DNA of 60,554 nucleotides from positions 1-60,554 of the forward strand of contig JAFSDP010000016.1 of NCBI GenBank assembly GCA_017436185.1. Direction: 5' to 3'. A program made the position numbers and the translations under genes. Below the pieces are notes generated by a model, which made no database searches, was not told where the DNA came from, and was given only the letters and a program-made list of their open reading frames with translations. Source of the stretch: Alistipes sp. (GTDB lineage: Bacteria; Bacteroidota; Bacteroidia; Bacteroidales; Rikenellaceae). Shown piece by piece: positions 1 to 7,948 of the stretch; the stretch's first letter is position 1, and every line of letters starts with the position of its first letter.

Positions 1-134
1 AGGTACGCAGATTACCTCGTTGCCCGAAGGTCTGACCGTTGGCGGCTATCTCGACCTCCGAGGTACGCAGATTACCTCGTTGCCCGAAGGTCTGACCGTT
101 GGCGGCTATCTCGACCTCCGAGGTACGCAGATTA
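1..134 (+). repeat. 60-bp tandem repeat, 2.2 copies visible
   Basis: Bases 1-60 and 61-120 are identical and the next 14 bases start a third copy. The unit is 20 codons long, so copy-number change keeps the reading frame. The array probably continues left of the window. Confidence 0.95.
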
Positions 135-607
135 CTGACACGTCGAATGTCAATAGAGTGGTACCCGAACCTCTGTTGCGGGAGTGGCGAGGGAGAAAGT
201 TTATCCAAGCCGACGGTATTTTCCAGCAACTCATCGAGCGCAAGGGTAATGTCTGCCACGTGAAGAATATCGGAAGCGATAAGATCACCTACCTCGTGAC
301 TGATGGCAATGGTAAGTGGGCGCACGGTGAGACTATCAAGGAGGCGAAAGACGACCTTATCTACAAGATAAGCGACCGAGACAAGTCGAAATACGAGAGC
401 TGGACGACGCAGACAGAGGTCAGCTTCGAAGAGGCCATCGAGGCCTACCGAGTAATTACGGGTGCGTGTGCCGCAGGAACAAAGGGTTTCGTAAGCTCAC
501 TGCCGCAGCTCAAAGATCGCTACACGATTGCCGAGGTCATCGAGCTGACGAAAGGGCAATACGGGCACGATGAATTTGTAAAATTCTTCAACGCAAACAC
601 AAAATAA
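2..607 (+). CDS. Leucine-rich repeat phage protein, 5' end outside window
   Basis: The reading frame is already open at the window edge, so the gene starts further left; a TTG at 20 is only an internal codon. The visible part begins with 20-residue repeats of the type GTQITSLPEGLTVGG, encoded by perfect 60-bp DNA repeats, followed by a non-repetitive C-terminal domain of about 150 residues. That domain is mixed alpha/beta in composition and I do not recognise it. The gene ends 2 bp before the recT-like gene and leads the recombination operon in this window. Repeats of this kind suggest protein binding, but no partner can be named. Confidence 0.75.
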   Translation, partial: GTQITSLPEGLTVGGYLDLRGTQITSLPEGLTVGGYLDLRGTQITDTSNVNRVVPEPLLREWRGRKFIQADGIFQQLIERKGNVCHVKNIGSDKITYLVTDGNGKWAHGETIKEAKDDLIYKISDRDKSKYESWTTQTEVSFEEAIEAYRVITGACAAGTKGFVSSLPQLKDRYTIAEVIELTKGQYGHDEFVKFFNANTK

Positions 608-609
608 CT

Positions 610-1386
610 ATGGACAACACTACCGCCATTACCCCGACCAACGAATCGACGATGCTCGTATTCGGGTCGAAGGCCAACTTCGAGAATGCTCAACGTATGG
701 CCGTTGCTTTGGCATCATCAACGATGGTGCCTATTCAATATCAACAAGCCAAAACCCCTGAAGCCGTAGCCAACTGCATCATTGCATTGGAGATGGCCAA
801 CCGCATCGGGATGTCGCCCTTGATGGTGATGCAAAACCTCTATGTGGTCCACGGGAACGTGGGTTGGAGCAGTAAGTTCTTGATCGCATCGCTCAACACC
901 TGCGGTCGCTTCACGCCGATCCAATACGAGCAGGTGGATGCCAACACCGATAAGTGGCGTTGCCGAGCCTATGCCACCGACAAATCGACGGGTGCCATCG
1001 TCTATGGTGCTTGGGTATCGCTCGATATGGCGAAGAAGGAGGGCTGGTCAACCAAGAGCGGCTCGAAGTGGCTGACGATGCCGGAGCTGATGCTTCAATA
1101 TCGGGCTGCTGCATTCTTTCAAAGAGTGTACGCACCCGAAATCTCTATGGGTATGCAGACCGTCGAGGAGCTGCACGACACCGCTATTGAGGTTCCCTAC
1201 GAGGATGTCACCGACACCTACAAGGAGCAGGTTGAAGAGGAGCTGAAGACCATCGACGAGGTGAATAGAGCCTTGTTGCAGGGTCGCATCACGAAGGCCG
1301 AGGCTGACGAACTGAAGAAGAAATTTGAGCAAGTGAAGAAGGCCGATGACCTTATCTCGATGCTCGACGAGGCAGAACAAAAATAA
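610..1386 (+). CDS. RecT-like single-strand annealing protein
   Basis: Predicted to anneal complementary single strands during phage recombination. The 258-aa product has the N-terminal pattern of Bacteroidales phage RecT-like proteins: a helical stretch listing active or abundant alleles (EAVANCIIALEMANRIGMSP, residues about 52-71), then VMQNLYVVHGNVGWSSKF and a MLQYRAAAFF segment. The C-terminus is acidic and helical. It lies directly before a YqaJ-type exonuclease and SSB, the classic exonuclease/annealing pair. Start is the ATG 2 bp after the previous stop. Assignment is from remembered family patterns; the RecT superfamily is diverse. Confidence 0.8.
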   Translation: MDNTTAITPTNESTMLVFGSKANFENAQRMAVALASSTMVPIQYQQAKTPEAVANCIIALEMANRIGMSPLMVMQNLYVVHGNVGWSSKFLIASLNTCGRFTPIQYEQVDANTDKWRCRAYATDKSTGAIVYGAWVSLDMAKKEGWSTKSGSKWLTMPELMLQYRAAAFFQRVYAPEISMGMQTVEELHDTAIEVPYEDVTDTYKEQVEEELKTIDEVNRALLQGRITKAEADELKKKFEQVKKADDLISMLDEAEQK

Positions 1387-1392
1387 ACTACT

Positions 1393-2046
1393 ATGTACGG
1401 AAATATCCACCAGAACAACGCTCAATGGAGGATGGCGAGGTGCTTCAACTTCACCTCCTCGGAGCTGCACAAACTGCTGACGAAGGCAAAGTCGGGATCG
1501 GGAATGTCAAAGACTGCCGAGACCTACATCTTCGACAAGTTGGCCGAGACGCTAACCAATGGTGACTGCTTGAACTACACGCAAGCCGACTCGAAGGAGA
1601 TTCGATGGGGTCACTATTGGGAGAGCGAGGCTCGGTTTCGCTACGAGGATGCCACAGGCGTGAGCGTTGAGACGTGTGGCTACATTCCGTACAACGACTT
1701 CTTCGGAGGCTCTCCCGATGGTTTGGTTGGCGAGGATGGGGGCATTGAAATCAAATGCCCCTATAACTCTGCCGTTCACGTCAGATATCTGATGATGACC
1801 GAGCCGAAGGACCTGCAAGAGTTCAAGCCCGAATACTACGCACAAATTCAAGGGAACCTGCTGACGACAGGTCGCCAATGGTTCGACTTCGTGGCATTCG
1901 ACCCTCGAATGAAGAACGAGGCGCAGCAACTAAAGGTGTTGCGCATTCCTCGTGACGAGGAGTTTATCGCTCGGTGCATCGAGGCGTTGGAAGCAGCTCA
2001 AGAGGTGCGTAGAAAATATGAGTCGAAACTAATCGAAATGCTATGA
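1393..2046 (+). CDS. YqaJ-family (lambda Exo-like) exonuclease
   Basis: A 217-aa PD-(D/E)XK nuclease that would resect double-stranded ends to feed the RecT-like protein upstream. Visible motifs are RWGHYWESEAR near residue 70, SPDGL about 107-111, the catalytic IEIKCP about 118-123, and YYAQIQGNL about 152-160, all in the order expected for YqaJ. The stop overlaps the ssb start by 4 bp (ATGA), so the two are translationally coupled. Confidence 0.88.
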   Translation: MYGNIHQNNAQWRMARCFNFTSSELHKLLTKAKSGSGMSKTAETYIFDKLAETLTNGDCLNYTQADSKEIRWGHYWESEARFRYEDATGVSVETCGYIPYNDFFGGSPDGLVGEDGGIEIKCPYNSAVHVRYLMMTEPKDLQEFKPEYYAQIQGNLLTTGRQWFDFVAFDPRMKNEAQQLKVLRIPRDEEFIARCIEALEAAQEVRRKYESKLIEML

Positions 2047-2372
2047 TTAACAAAGTAATCCTCGTGGGTCACGTTGGTATTGACCCCGAAATCAGGAATC
2101 ACAATGGCTCGAAGGTGGCTAAAATCCGAATGGCCACGACCGAGCGTTGGAAAGACCAGAGCGGTGAACCTCGTGAGAACACCGAGTGGCACAACGTTAT
2201 AGCCTTTGGCCGAAAGGCCGAGGTGATCGAGCAGTACATCCGCAAAGGCTCGAAGGTGTATGTCGAGGGTAGCATCCACTACTCCTCTTACGAGAAGGAT
2301 GGCAAGACCTTCTGCTCGACTGACATACACGCTGCGGAGATCAGAATGCTCGATGGCAATAACAACAACTAA
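2043..2372 (+). CDS. ssb: Single-stranded DNA-binding protein
   Basis: The 109-aa product opens with MINKVILVGHVGIDPEIR and contains WHNVIAFGRKAEVIEQYIRKGSKVYVEG split over an OB-fold, which is the signature of bacterial-type SSB. It lacks the long acidic tail of chromosomal SSB and ends in Asn repeats, so it probably does not recruit partners through the usual acidic tip. It would protect ssDNA for the RecT/YqaJ system and replication. Confidence 0.93.
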   Translation: MINKVILVGHVGIDPEIRNHNGSKVAKIRMATTERWKDQSGEPRENTEWHNVIAFGRKAEVIEQYIRKGSKVYVEGSIHYSSYEKDGKTFCSTDIHAAEIRMLDGNNNN

Positions 2373-2812
2373 TGTGGTACGACCTTTCCTCCTCTTACGA
2401 GAAGGAACAGTTCGTAAATAGAGCCTACGAACTATCCGTCAAGGGTTCGGTCGTGGAGCTGACCGAGAAGAAGCAGAAGCGCACGATACCACAAAACGCC
2501 TACCTGCATCTGATTCTCGGAGCATTCGCAATGAGTGCCGGCGAAACGCTCGATTGGGTTAAGCGAGAATACTTCAAGAAGTATTGCAACAGAGAGTTGT
2601 TCGTGCTGACTCGATACGATGAGCGCATCGGAAAGCAGGTCGAGTACATCAGGTCGAGCCGAGACCTTGACACCGCAGAAATGACGAAGGCCATCGACAA
2701 CTTCAAGCGATGGTCGGAGGAGGAGTGCGACATACCACTCCCTGATGCCGACAACAAAGGTTGGCTCTGGGAGATCGAGAAAGAAATGCAAAAAATTAAA
2801 CATTGGATTTGA
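2372..2812 (+). CDS. NinB/Orf-like recombination protein
   Basis: The 146-aa product has the motif KRTIPQNAYLHLILGAFA near residue 30 and a C-terminal SRDLDTAEMTKAIDNFKRW followed by a CDIPLP segment, matching the pattern of NinB-family ssDNA-binding recombination mediators. It starts on the last base of the ssb stop region and sits within the recombination block. The family is assigned from memory. Confidence 0.7.
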   Translation: MWYDLSSSYEKEQFVNRAYELSVKGSVVELTEKKQKRTIPQNAYLHLILGAFAMSAGETLDWVKREYFKKYCNRELFVLTRYDERIGKQVEYIRSSRDLDTAEMTKAIDNFKRWSEEECDIPLPDADNKGWLWEIEKEMQKIKHWI

Positions 2813-2813
2813 T

Positions 2814-3107
2814 ATGACGAAGATGGAATTGGCCACACGTTTGGCCGAGAAAGCAAACCTCTCAAAGGCGGATGCAATTCGTGCCGTCGAGGGTTTTATG
2901 GAGGCAATGGCCGATGCCTTTGCCGAGAAGGAGAGCATCTATATGCGTGGCTTTGGCACCTTCAAGATTGTGGTTCGAGCCGAGAAAAAGGCCCGTAACA
3001 TTCGCAAGGGTACGGAGGTGATGATCCCCCAGCACCTGTCGGTGAAGTTCATCCCCTGCGACTCGTTGCTCAACAAGATGAATCCGAAGGGGTGGAAGAC
3101 GAGATAA
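2814..3107 (+). CDS. HU/IHF-family DNA-binding protein
   Basis: A 97-aa DNA-bending protein. I start it at the ATG at 2814, immediately after the previous stop; the frame is open further upstream, but that part overlaps ninB. MTKMELATRLAEKANLSKADA and MRGFGTFKIV followed by the basic arm (RAEKKARNIRKGTEVMIP) are typical of the family. It may shape phage DNA for replication, packaging or integrase complexes. Confidence 0.92.
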   Translation: MTKMELATRLAEKANLSKADAIRAVEGFMEAMADAFAEKESIYMRGFGTFKIVVRAEKKARNIRKGTEVMIPQHLSVKFIPCDSLLNKMNPKGWKTR

Positions 3108-3553
3108 CCTTCGCTACCCTCGAAGAGCAGTTTCGGAGGAGGGCGGCTGAAGTGGCCGCCAACCCTCCTCGAAAGCACTCGGCCAACGAAGAACATAAAA
3201 TACAATGTGCCTGCGTGAGGTGGTTTAGGTCGCAGTACCCACACTTCAAAAATCTTCTTTTCGCCATTCCAAATGGAGGTTACCGTACCGAAGCGGTTGG
3301 TGCAAAGATGAAGGCCGAGGGTGTTCTGGCCGGAGTGCTTGACTTACTTCTGCTTATCCCTCGAAGGGAATGCGGCGCACTGTTCTTGGAATGCAAGACT
3401 CCAAAGGGCAGGCTGTCCGACAAGCAGAAAGAATTTATTGAGGCGGCTACACAGCAGGGTTATATCTGTGTGGTGTTCCGCTCGATCACCGAGTTTATAT
3501 CAATCATCGAAAACTATCTCGCAGGAGACCTCGATAAAATCAAACGACTATGA
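3092..3553 (+). CDS. VRR-NUC domain nuclease
   Basis: A 153-aa nuclease of the restriction-endonuclease fold. Catalytic residues are visible as E33/E34, D84 (GVLDLLL) and E100-x-K102 (LECKT), with the family signature AIPNGGYR (58-65). It starts at a GTG within the HU gene (16-bp overlap). Such stand-alone VRR-NUC proteins are common in phages and are thought to act on branched or replication DNA. Confidence 0.9.
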   Translation: MEDEITFATLEEQFRRRAAEVAANPPRKHSANEEHKIQCACVRWFRSQYPHFKNLLFAIPNGGYRTEAVGAKMKAEGVLAGVLDLLLLIPRRECGALFLECKTPKGRLSDKQKEFIEAATQQGYICVVFRSITEFISIIENYLAGDLDKIKRL

Positions 3554-4395
3554 AACGTGACAGCATAACATTCTACACTTTGTGGCTCGATGCAGTTTCA
3601 GCCCTCCCCAAAGAGAAGCAGGGCGATGCGCTGATTGCCATACTTACCTACGCCACAAAGGGTGAGATTGTCTGCGAGGAGGGGTCGATAGAGATGGCGA
3701 TGCTGATGATGGCGAAACCGCAAATCGACATCAACAATCAGCGTTATGAGAATGGCCGGAAGGGTACGGATTTCGGGAAGCTCGGTGGGAGACCACGAAA
3801 AACCCCAACGAAACCCCAAGAAAACCCCAAGAAAACCCCAAGAAAACCCCAAACTAACCCCATAGGGTTTTCAACCCCCTTGTCCCCCTCTTCTCTTTCC
3901 CCCGAACCCCCTATTACTATACCCCCTATATCCCCCAACCACCACGATGGTAATGCGCACGCACCCGTGCGTGAGGATGAGGATTATGCTCATTCGGAGG
4001 AAGACCCTTTCGGCAAAGACCTCGACCCGAAAGAAAAAAGTTGCGCCAAAAAAGAAAGCTCCCTACCCGACGGGACGTGGGTGTCCACCGACCAACTTGC
4101 CGAGGAGTTGCTAAAAGATTCCCGATGGGTTGAGACGGTGTTATCGGTGAGTGGTCATTCCCTCGATGAACTACACCAACTCGTAACTGAATTTTCAGAT
4201 GGCGTGAGGATGGTCGAAAACGTTAAAGAAATGAAAGAAGCCAAAACGCACTTCCGTAATTGGCTACGAAAAAAACCTAAAAACAATGAAAGAGACAACC
4301 AAAGACCAGCAAGGGTTGGTCAAGCAGAGCCTGACTTCAGTAGCCTTGCACAGGCAGTCGCAAGAGGCATTGCTGCCGCAAAGGTTACAGGCTGA
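3550..4395 (+). CDS. Phage replication-type protein with proline-rich linker
   Basis: 281 aa. The N-terminal about 75 residues (MKRDSITFYTLWLDAVSALPKE...) resemble the DUF6291-type domain that precedes helicase-loader-like genes in Bacteroidales phages. A low-complexity Lys/Pro/Asn/Gln linker (about 78-130) follows, encoded by an 11-bp tandem repeat. The C-terminal segment (about 170-250) resembles replisome-organiser tails. A role in replication initiation is inferred from position and architecture, not shown. Confidence 0.6.
   Translation: MKRDSITFYTLWLDAVSALPKEKQGDALIAILTYATKGEIVCEEGSIEMAMLMMAKPQIDINNQRYENGRKGTDFGKLGGRPRKTPTKPQENPKKTPRKPQTNPIGFSTPLSPSSLSPEPPITIPPISPNHHDGNAHAPVREDEDYAHSEEDPFGKDLDPKEKSCAKKESSLPDGTWVSTDQLAEELLKDSRWVETVLSVSGHSLDELHQLVTEFSDGVRMVENVKEMKEAKTHFRNWLRKKPKNNERDNQRPARVGQAEPDFSSLAQAVARGIAAAKVTG
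3799..3862 (+). repeat. Six-copy 11-bp tandem repeat inside the replication gene
   Basis: CCCC runs start at 3803, 3814, 3825, 3836, 3847 and 3858, exactly 11 bp apart, in units close to GAAAACCCCAA. Because 11 is not a multiple of three, successive units are read in different frames, and gain or loss of one unit would shift the frame of the downstream domain. Confidence 0.9.
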
Positions 4396-4801
4396 TGGAT
4401 GCGTAGAGATTACTCCGTTTCGTGGAGATAAAGCATCACCGACCGACATCTTGTTTGCCATCAATAAACTATCTACCGCATTCCCTGCACGCAACCAATC
4501 CTTCTGGGAGCTGCTCTCTCTTCGCATTGCAGAGCGAGGAATGACGACCGAGGAGTTGGAGTATGCCGTAAACGAGACTATCGATAACTTCAACTATCAG
4601 ACACTCACGATTGCCGACATTATGAAGCAGGGCGTGAAGCTGAAGGTGAAACTCCTCTCGTACTCGGCAATGCTTGCCGAATGTGACAAGAACGGCACAA
4701 CAACCAAAGACTATTGCACCATCAAGGTGCGAGGCGTAGAGAAACCCTGTTGGCTCCTGAAAACCGATAAAGCCATCCATCACATCCCTGACGAACTATG
4801 A
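4286..4801 (+). CDS. Conserved-type phage protein, possible helicase-loader partner
   Basis: A 171-aa protein whose ATG lies 110 bp inside the preceding gene in another frame. No internal ATG, except one far downstream, could replace it. The middle (FPARNQSFWELLSLRIAERGM) is helical and the C-terminal part (about 120-165) is a small beta-rich region. Position directly after the replication-type gene suggests a loader or accessory factor, but I do not recognise the family. Confidence 0.6.
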   Translation: MKETTKDQQGLVKQSLTSVALHRQSQEALLPQRLQADGCVEITPFRGDKASPTDILFAINKLSTAFPARNQSFWELLSLRIAERGMTTEELEYAVNETIDNFNYQTLTIADIMKQGVKLKVKLLSYSAMLAECDKNGTTTKDYCTIKVRGVEKPCWLLKTDKAIHHIPDEL

Positions 4802-5169
4802 CAACAACGAAACGCTGCATTATGTGCTGTCGAGAGTTTACGCTCGACCACTTTCCAACCAACCGCAGAATGCCCGATGGCCATCTGAATTGGTGCTTCG
4901 AGTGCTTTGAACATCGTGGCCTGGACCTCGAAGAGCATATCGAGGAGGTGAGAAAATACTACTTCGTTTCAGAGTCGAAACGCAAAGCCCTTGCACGACG
5001 AGATCGAAAACGAGAACGTGAACGCATACGAATGCGTGAGAAGTATCACAACGACCCCGAATTCCGAGAGCGTGAGAAGCAACGCAAGAAAGCCTACTTG
5101 GAACTCCCCGAAGTGCGTGAACGACTCCGAGCATATCATAGAGAACACTATCAACGTAGAAAGGAGTAG
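4798..5169 (+). CDS. Small zinc-finger protein with long basic helix
   Basis: 123 aa. CIMC near residue 8 and CFEC near residue 33 form a Cys4 zinc site spaced like the zinc modules that precede phage HNH-type nucleases (KRCIMCCREF...HFPTNRR). The rest is an Arg/Lys/Glu-rich helix with no nuclease motif, so it is more likely a nucleic-acid binder. ATGA overlap with the previous gene. Confidence 0.6.
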   Translation: MTTTKRCIMCCREFTLDHFPTNRRMPDGHLNWCFECFEHRGLDLEEHIEEVRKYYFVSESKRKALARRDRKRERERIRMREKYHNDPEFREREKQRKKAYLELPEVRERLRAYHREHYQRRKE

Positions 5170-5171
5170 AT

Positions 5172-5579
5172 ATGGAAAAAACTATGAAAATTACTAACCT
5201 ATCCGTCGGGGATTGGGTGCTCTTTGCTGGCTTTCCTCGGAGGGTTAGGCTTGTTTGCTCTACTTTTGTACTTCCTCACAATGGCGTGTTGGACATTGCA
5301 ACATTCTCCATTGATGATATATCTCCAATCCCAATCACTCCCGAAATCTTGGAGAAGAACGGTTTTGTGAAGCGAGATACATACATCTGGAACAACCCAA
5401 AGATGCGCTGTACGGCATACCGATTTGGGCGTAAGTATTGGGATGTCAGAGTTACATATCGAGCAAGAGACTATCGCCCTACTCGTATTACAATCGACAA
5501 CATATTGTACGTCCACGAGCTGCAACACGCCCTCCGCTTGGCAGGGGTAGAAAAAGAACTTGAACTATGGGAAAGCTGA
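5172..5579 (+). CDS. Conserved Bacteroidales-phage protein of unknown function
   Basis: 135 aa. I recall the segments ITPEILEKNGF and YVHELQHALRLAG as typical of a small protein repeated across Bacteroidales phages, but know no function. No membrane segment or cysteine motif is present. Confidence 0.65.
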   Translation: MEKTMKITNLSVGDWVLFAGFPRRVRLVCSTFVLPHNGVLDIATFSIDDISPIPITPEILEKNGFVKRDTYIWNNPKMRCTAYRFGRKYWDVRVTYRARDYRPTRITIDNILYVHELQHALRLAGVEKELELWES

Positions 5580-5668
5580 TTAACACCATTTTGTGGGGGC
5601 TATTCCTCCTCGCCATTGCCGTATGCTCGGCTTGGTGGTGGATAATCGAAAAAATTAAGCGGATATGA
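5567..5668 (+). CDS. 33-aa single-pass membrane peptide
   Basis: MGKLINTILWGLFLLAIAVC begins a 33-residue product with one hydrophobic helix and a basic tail (EKIKRI). It overlaps the gene before it by 13 bp and the methyltransferase-like gene after it by ATGA, so it looks genuinely translated. Confidence 0.55.
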   Translation: MGKLINTILWGLFLLAIAVCSAWWWIIEKIKRI

Positions 5669-6393
5669 AAATCGACGGCAAAGTGCATTGTTTTTTTGAA
5701 CAAAGCGGCACGTTCAAAAACGAGTTCATAAAGTTGGGCATCCCTGCCGAGGATTATGACATCCAAAACAACTTCGGGCAGACTGACCACGTTGTGGATT
5801 TATTCCAAGCGATTGAGGATGCCTACGATGGACGACCGAGCCTCTTTGATGATATTCGGGGGGGGGATTTGATAATGGCGTTCTTCCCGTGTATTTACTT
5901 CTGCCAAATGTCGCAATATGCTCAGTCGCTTAACTACTTGAATTATCGCGCATTGACTGAAGCTGAGGCTATTGATAAAATTATAGCGAGGCAACAAAAG
6001 CGGAATGAGTATTTAGTGCTTTTAACCAAACTCGTAGGTGTTTGTTTAAGACACGAACTGAGACTTGTATTTGAAAATCCGATTACAGGCTCTTTTCTAA
6101 ACAACTACTTCTTAAAGCCTCCGACTGTTAAGGACAACAATAGAATGAATAGAGGAGATTATTATGTAAAGCCTACAGGTTATTGGTTTTGGAACTGTGA
6201 GCCAACATACGGAGAGAGTTATATTAAAGATAAAGAGCAGAAGTTGATAGCTCAAGCAGAAAGCCGATGGACTCAAGAGGCAGGAATTTGCTCCGAGGAG
6301 CGGTCGATGATTAGCCCTGACTACGCTCGAAACTTCATCTGCGACTTCATCCTCGGCATCGAACAACAACATACATTGAGAACTTTATTTTAA
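5665..6393 (+). CDS. C5-cytosine methyltransferase-like protein
   Basis: 242 aa. The N-terminus (FFEQSGTFKNEF, then DYDIQNN and HVVDLF) reads like an AdoMet-binding motif I region, GDLIMAFFPC ends with a Pro-Cys at 75-76 as in motif IV of C5 methyltransferases, and FENP at about 136-139 stands where motif VI ENV is expected. It is short and lacks an obvious target-recognition domain. A G9 tract in codons about 65-68 makes it prone to slippage; the frame is intact here. Alternatively, it could be a related class I methyltransferase with another substrate. Confidence 0.6.
   Translation: MKIDGKVHCFFEQSGTFKNEFIKLGIPAEDYDIQNNFGQTDHVVDLFQAIEDAYDGRPSLFDDIRGGDLIMAFFPCIYFCQMSQYAQSLNYLNYRALTEAEAIDKIIARQQKRNEYLVLLTKLVGVCLRHELRLVFENPITGSFLNNYFLKPPTVKDNNRMNRGDYYVKPTGYWFWNCEPTYGESYIKDKEQKLIAQAESRWTQEAGICSEERSMISPDYARNFICDFILGIEQQHTLRTLF
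5858..5866 (+). repeat. G9 homopolymer in methyltransferase-like gene
   Basis: Nine consecutive G bases encode Arg-Gly-Gly-Asp in frame. Nine keeps the gene open; a change of one base would truncate it shortly afterwards. Confidence 0.95.
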
Positions 6394-6399
6394 TCATCT

Positions 6400-6720
6400 A
6401 TGACACTCAACGAATACCAAGAACACGCCCTTGAGACGGCCATCTATCCTGACAAGATTATTTACCCGACGCTCGGTCTGACGGGTGAGGCCGGAGAGGT
6501 GGCCGACAAGGTTAAGAAAATCCTCCGTGACAACAACAAAGAGTTTACCCCCGAAAAGAAAGCCGAGATTATGAAAGAGATTGGCGACGTGATGTGGTAT
6601 TGCGCCACACTCTCGCACGATCTTGGCTACACGCTCGAAGAGGTGGCCCAAACCAATGTCGATAAGCTGCGCTCACGACAGGCACGCCAGAAGATTGGCG
6701 GAAGCGGCGACAATAGGTAG
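6400..6720 (+). CDS. MazG-like nucleotide pyrophosphohydrolase
   Basis: 106 aa with the metal-binding pattern E30-AG-E33 (LTGEAGEVADK) and E60-IG-D63 (EIGDVMWY) of the all-alpha NTP-PPase superfamily. Phage MazG-like enzymes hydrolyse non-canonical or alarmone nucleotides; the substrate here is unknown. Confidence 0.9.
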   Translation: MTLNEYQEHALETAIYPDKIIYPTLGLTGEAGEVADKVKKILRDNNKEFTPEKKAEIMKEIGDVMWYCATLSHDLGYTLEEVAQTNVDKLRSRQARQKIGGSGDNR

Positions 6721-6723
6721 AGT

Positions 6724-6933
6724 ATGATGGATGTTTGGTTTGGAATGAATGCGATGTCTTGCTCATTCCGTGATTTAGGGTACGCCATTGCTAAATTAAC
6801 TGAAACTTATCGAAGAATATACAAACGCAAAAAATATATGCGGACAGGAATTATTCCCCAAAGGTCTAATCGCACCCGAAAGAAACAGCGATTATCGAGA
6901 TTGCAACGACGAGAAAAAAGACAAAGACGATGA
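6724..6933 (+). CDS. Small very basic protein
   Basis: 69 aa, with a C-terminal half that is almost all Arg/Lys/Gln (RTRKKQRLSRLQRREKRQ), suggesting nucleic-acid binding. It overlaps the next gene by ATGA. Unrecognised. Confidence 0.5.
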   Translation: MMDVWFGMNAMSCSFRDLGYAIAKLTETYRRIYKRKKYMRTGIIPQRSNRTRKKQRLSRLQRREKRQRR

Positions 6934-7175
6934 AACTTACAAAGAAGCAAAAGAACGCCATCTTCAAGGTGTTTGCCGAGCGTTTGGCGCATAGCGGATA
7001 TGGATGCCCATTCTGTAAGCATTACTCACGTTCTGACGAGTGCACTCGATGCCAAACGTGTGATTGCTTCAACAAAGCCGAACTTACCGAGCGAGAATTG
7101 AACGAACCGTATTGGGCGGATGTAGAGGCCGCTTTGGAAAATAAAGTTAAACAAACAAAAACAAAAGAGCTATGA
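6930..7175 (+). CDS. Small cysteine-rich protein
   Basis: 81 aa with CPFC near residue 27 and CTRCQTC near 38, probably one zinc site, followed by an acidic helix. Coupled by ATGA overlaps at both ends. Unrecognised. Confidence 0.55.
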   Translation: MKLTKKQKNAIFKVFAERLAHSGYGCPFCKHYSRSDECTRCQTCDCFNKAELTERELNEPYWADVEAALENKVKQTKTKEL

Positions 7176-7444
7176 TGAGACTTGACGGAGGAACAACTTA
7201 CACCTCAATCAACAACTTTCAGTCGAAGGCAGATGCCTTGCATTACGCAATTGAGTTTACGGCAACAACGGCTTGTGATGGTGGTCGTAAAGCGAACTAT
7301 GAAGCCGCACAGGAGTTGTATGATTTCATCTGCAAAAACGTACAACTCCCGGAGGTAACCCCTAATCCTTTGGAGGCATTTTCTGAATATCTCAAGAAGA
7401 ACCTTCCGGAGGTAAACAACGATTCATCGAAAAAGCCGTGTTAG
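7172..7444 (+). CDS. Hypothetical phage protein
   Basis: 90 aa, soluble and helical; the segment KANYEAAQELYDFICKNVQLPE is the type of small protein common in Bacteroidales phage early operons. No function known to me. Confidence 0.6.
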   Translation: MMRLDGGTTYTSINNFQSKADALHYAIEFTATTACDGGRKANYEAAQELYDFICKNVQLPEVTPNPLEAFSEYLKKNLPEVNNDSSKKPC

Positions 7445-7542
7445 TTCAACACCTCATCGGCGTAGCAATCGTAGTGGTTGCGTGCGCCCTCTTCGTGGGT
7501 GCTATACTTGCACTCGATCGAATCTTCACCACTAAAAAATAA
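7438..7542 (+). CDS. 34-aa single-pass membrane peptide (GTG start)
   Basis: A GTG at 7438 overlaps the previous stop and opens a 34-residue product (LVQHLIGVAIVVVACALFVG then LDRIFTTKK) with one clear membrane helix. Overlap coupling and a clean hydrophobic profile support it, although it is short. Confidence 0.5.
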   Translation: MLVQHLIGVAIVVVACALFVGAILALDRIFTTKK

Positions 7543-7546
7543 CACT

Positions 7547-7783
7547 ATGCACACCATCTTTATCATCTTCTGCATCCTTGCAGGATGTGGTCTCCTCGCA
7601 CTCGTGGTGCTGGGAATCTATGCGCTCTATCAGCGCATCGAGGGTTACGAATACACCGAGCGTGACCTCATCGCCTTCGGCAACTACCTGTTTTCCGACG
7701 AGCGCAACAACAGCTACAACAACGAACACGCACGCAGTGCGGTGGCCGATTGGGATTTGGATCACTTCAAATCCCGTCGCTAA
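7547..7783 (+). CDS. Small membrane-anchored phage protein
   Basis: 78 aa from the ATG at 7547; the frame is open upstream, but that part overlaps the peptide gene. Residues 3-26 form a membrane helix, and the cytoplasmic part contains YTERDLIAFGNYLFSDERNN, a segment I recall from many Bacteroidales phage small proteins. Confidence 0.65.
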   Translation: MHTIFIIFCILAGCGLLALVVLGIYALYQRIEGYEYTERDLIAFGNYLFSDERNNSYNNEHARSAVADWDLDHFKSRR

Positions 7784-7789
7784 CGGATT

Positions 7790-7862
7790 GCCGATGTAGC
7801 TCAATTGGCAGAGCAGCTGATTTGTAATCAGCAGGTTGTGGGTTCGAGTCCCAACATCGGCT
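7790..7862 (+). tRNA. tRNA-Thr (anticodon UGU)
   Basis: The acceptor arms GCCGATG and CATCGGC pair perfectly, the anticodon stem GCTGA/TCAGC encloses the loop TTTGTAA with anticodon TGT, and the T arm contains GGTTCGAGTCC. CCA is not encoded. It begins 7 bp after the previous stop. Confidence 0.95.
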
Positions 7863-7870
7863 CTTTATCC

Positions 7871-7948
7871 CTGCGTTGCGAGGAATTTAAGCGTGTGGCC
7901 TTGTCGGGCTACGGGTAGGGGTAAGGATGCTAAACACGCATTGCGCAG
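7871..7948 (+). other. Unassigned stretch between the tRNAs with nested stems
   Basis: The 196 bases between the tRNAs hold no convincing gene. CTGCG (7871-7875) can pair with CGCAG (7944-7948), and inside it GCGTGT (7891-7896) with ACACGC (7934-7939). A second GCGTGTGG at 7978 offers an alternative partner. No tRNA fold fits. It may be tRNA processing spacer or a small structured RNA. Confidence 0.3.

Noticed and set aside
1..134. CRISPR-like or iteron array
   Set aside because: Copies are contiguous without spacers and encode an in-frame 20-residue protein repeat.
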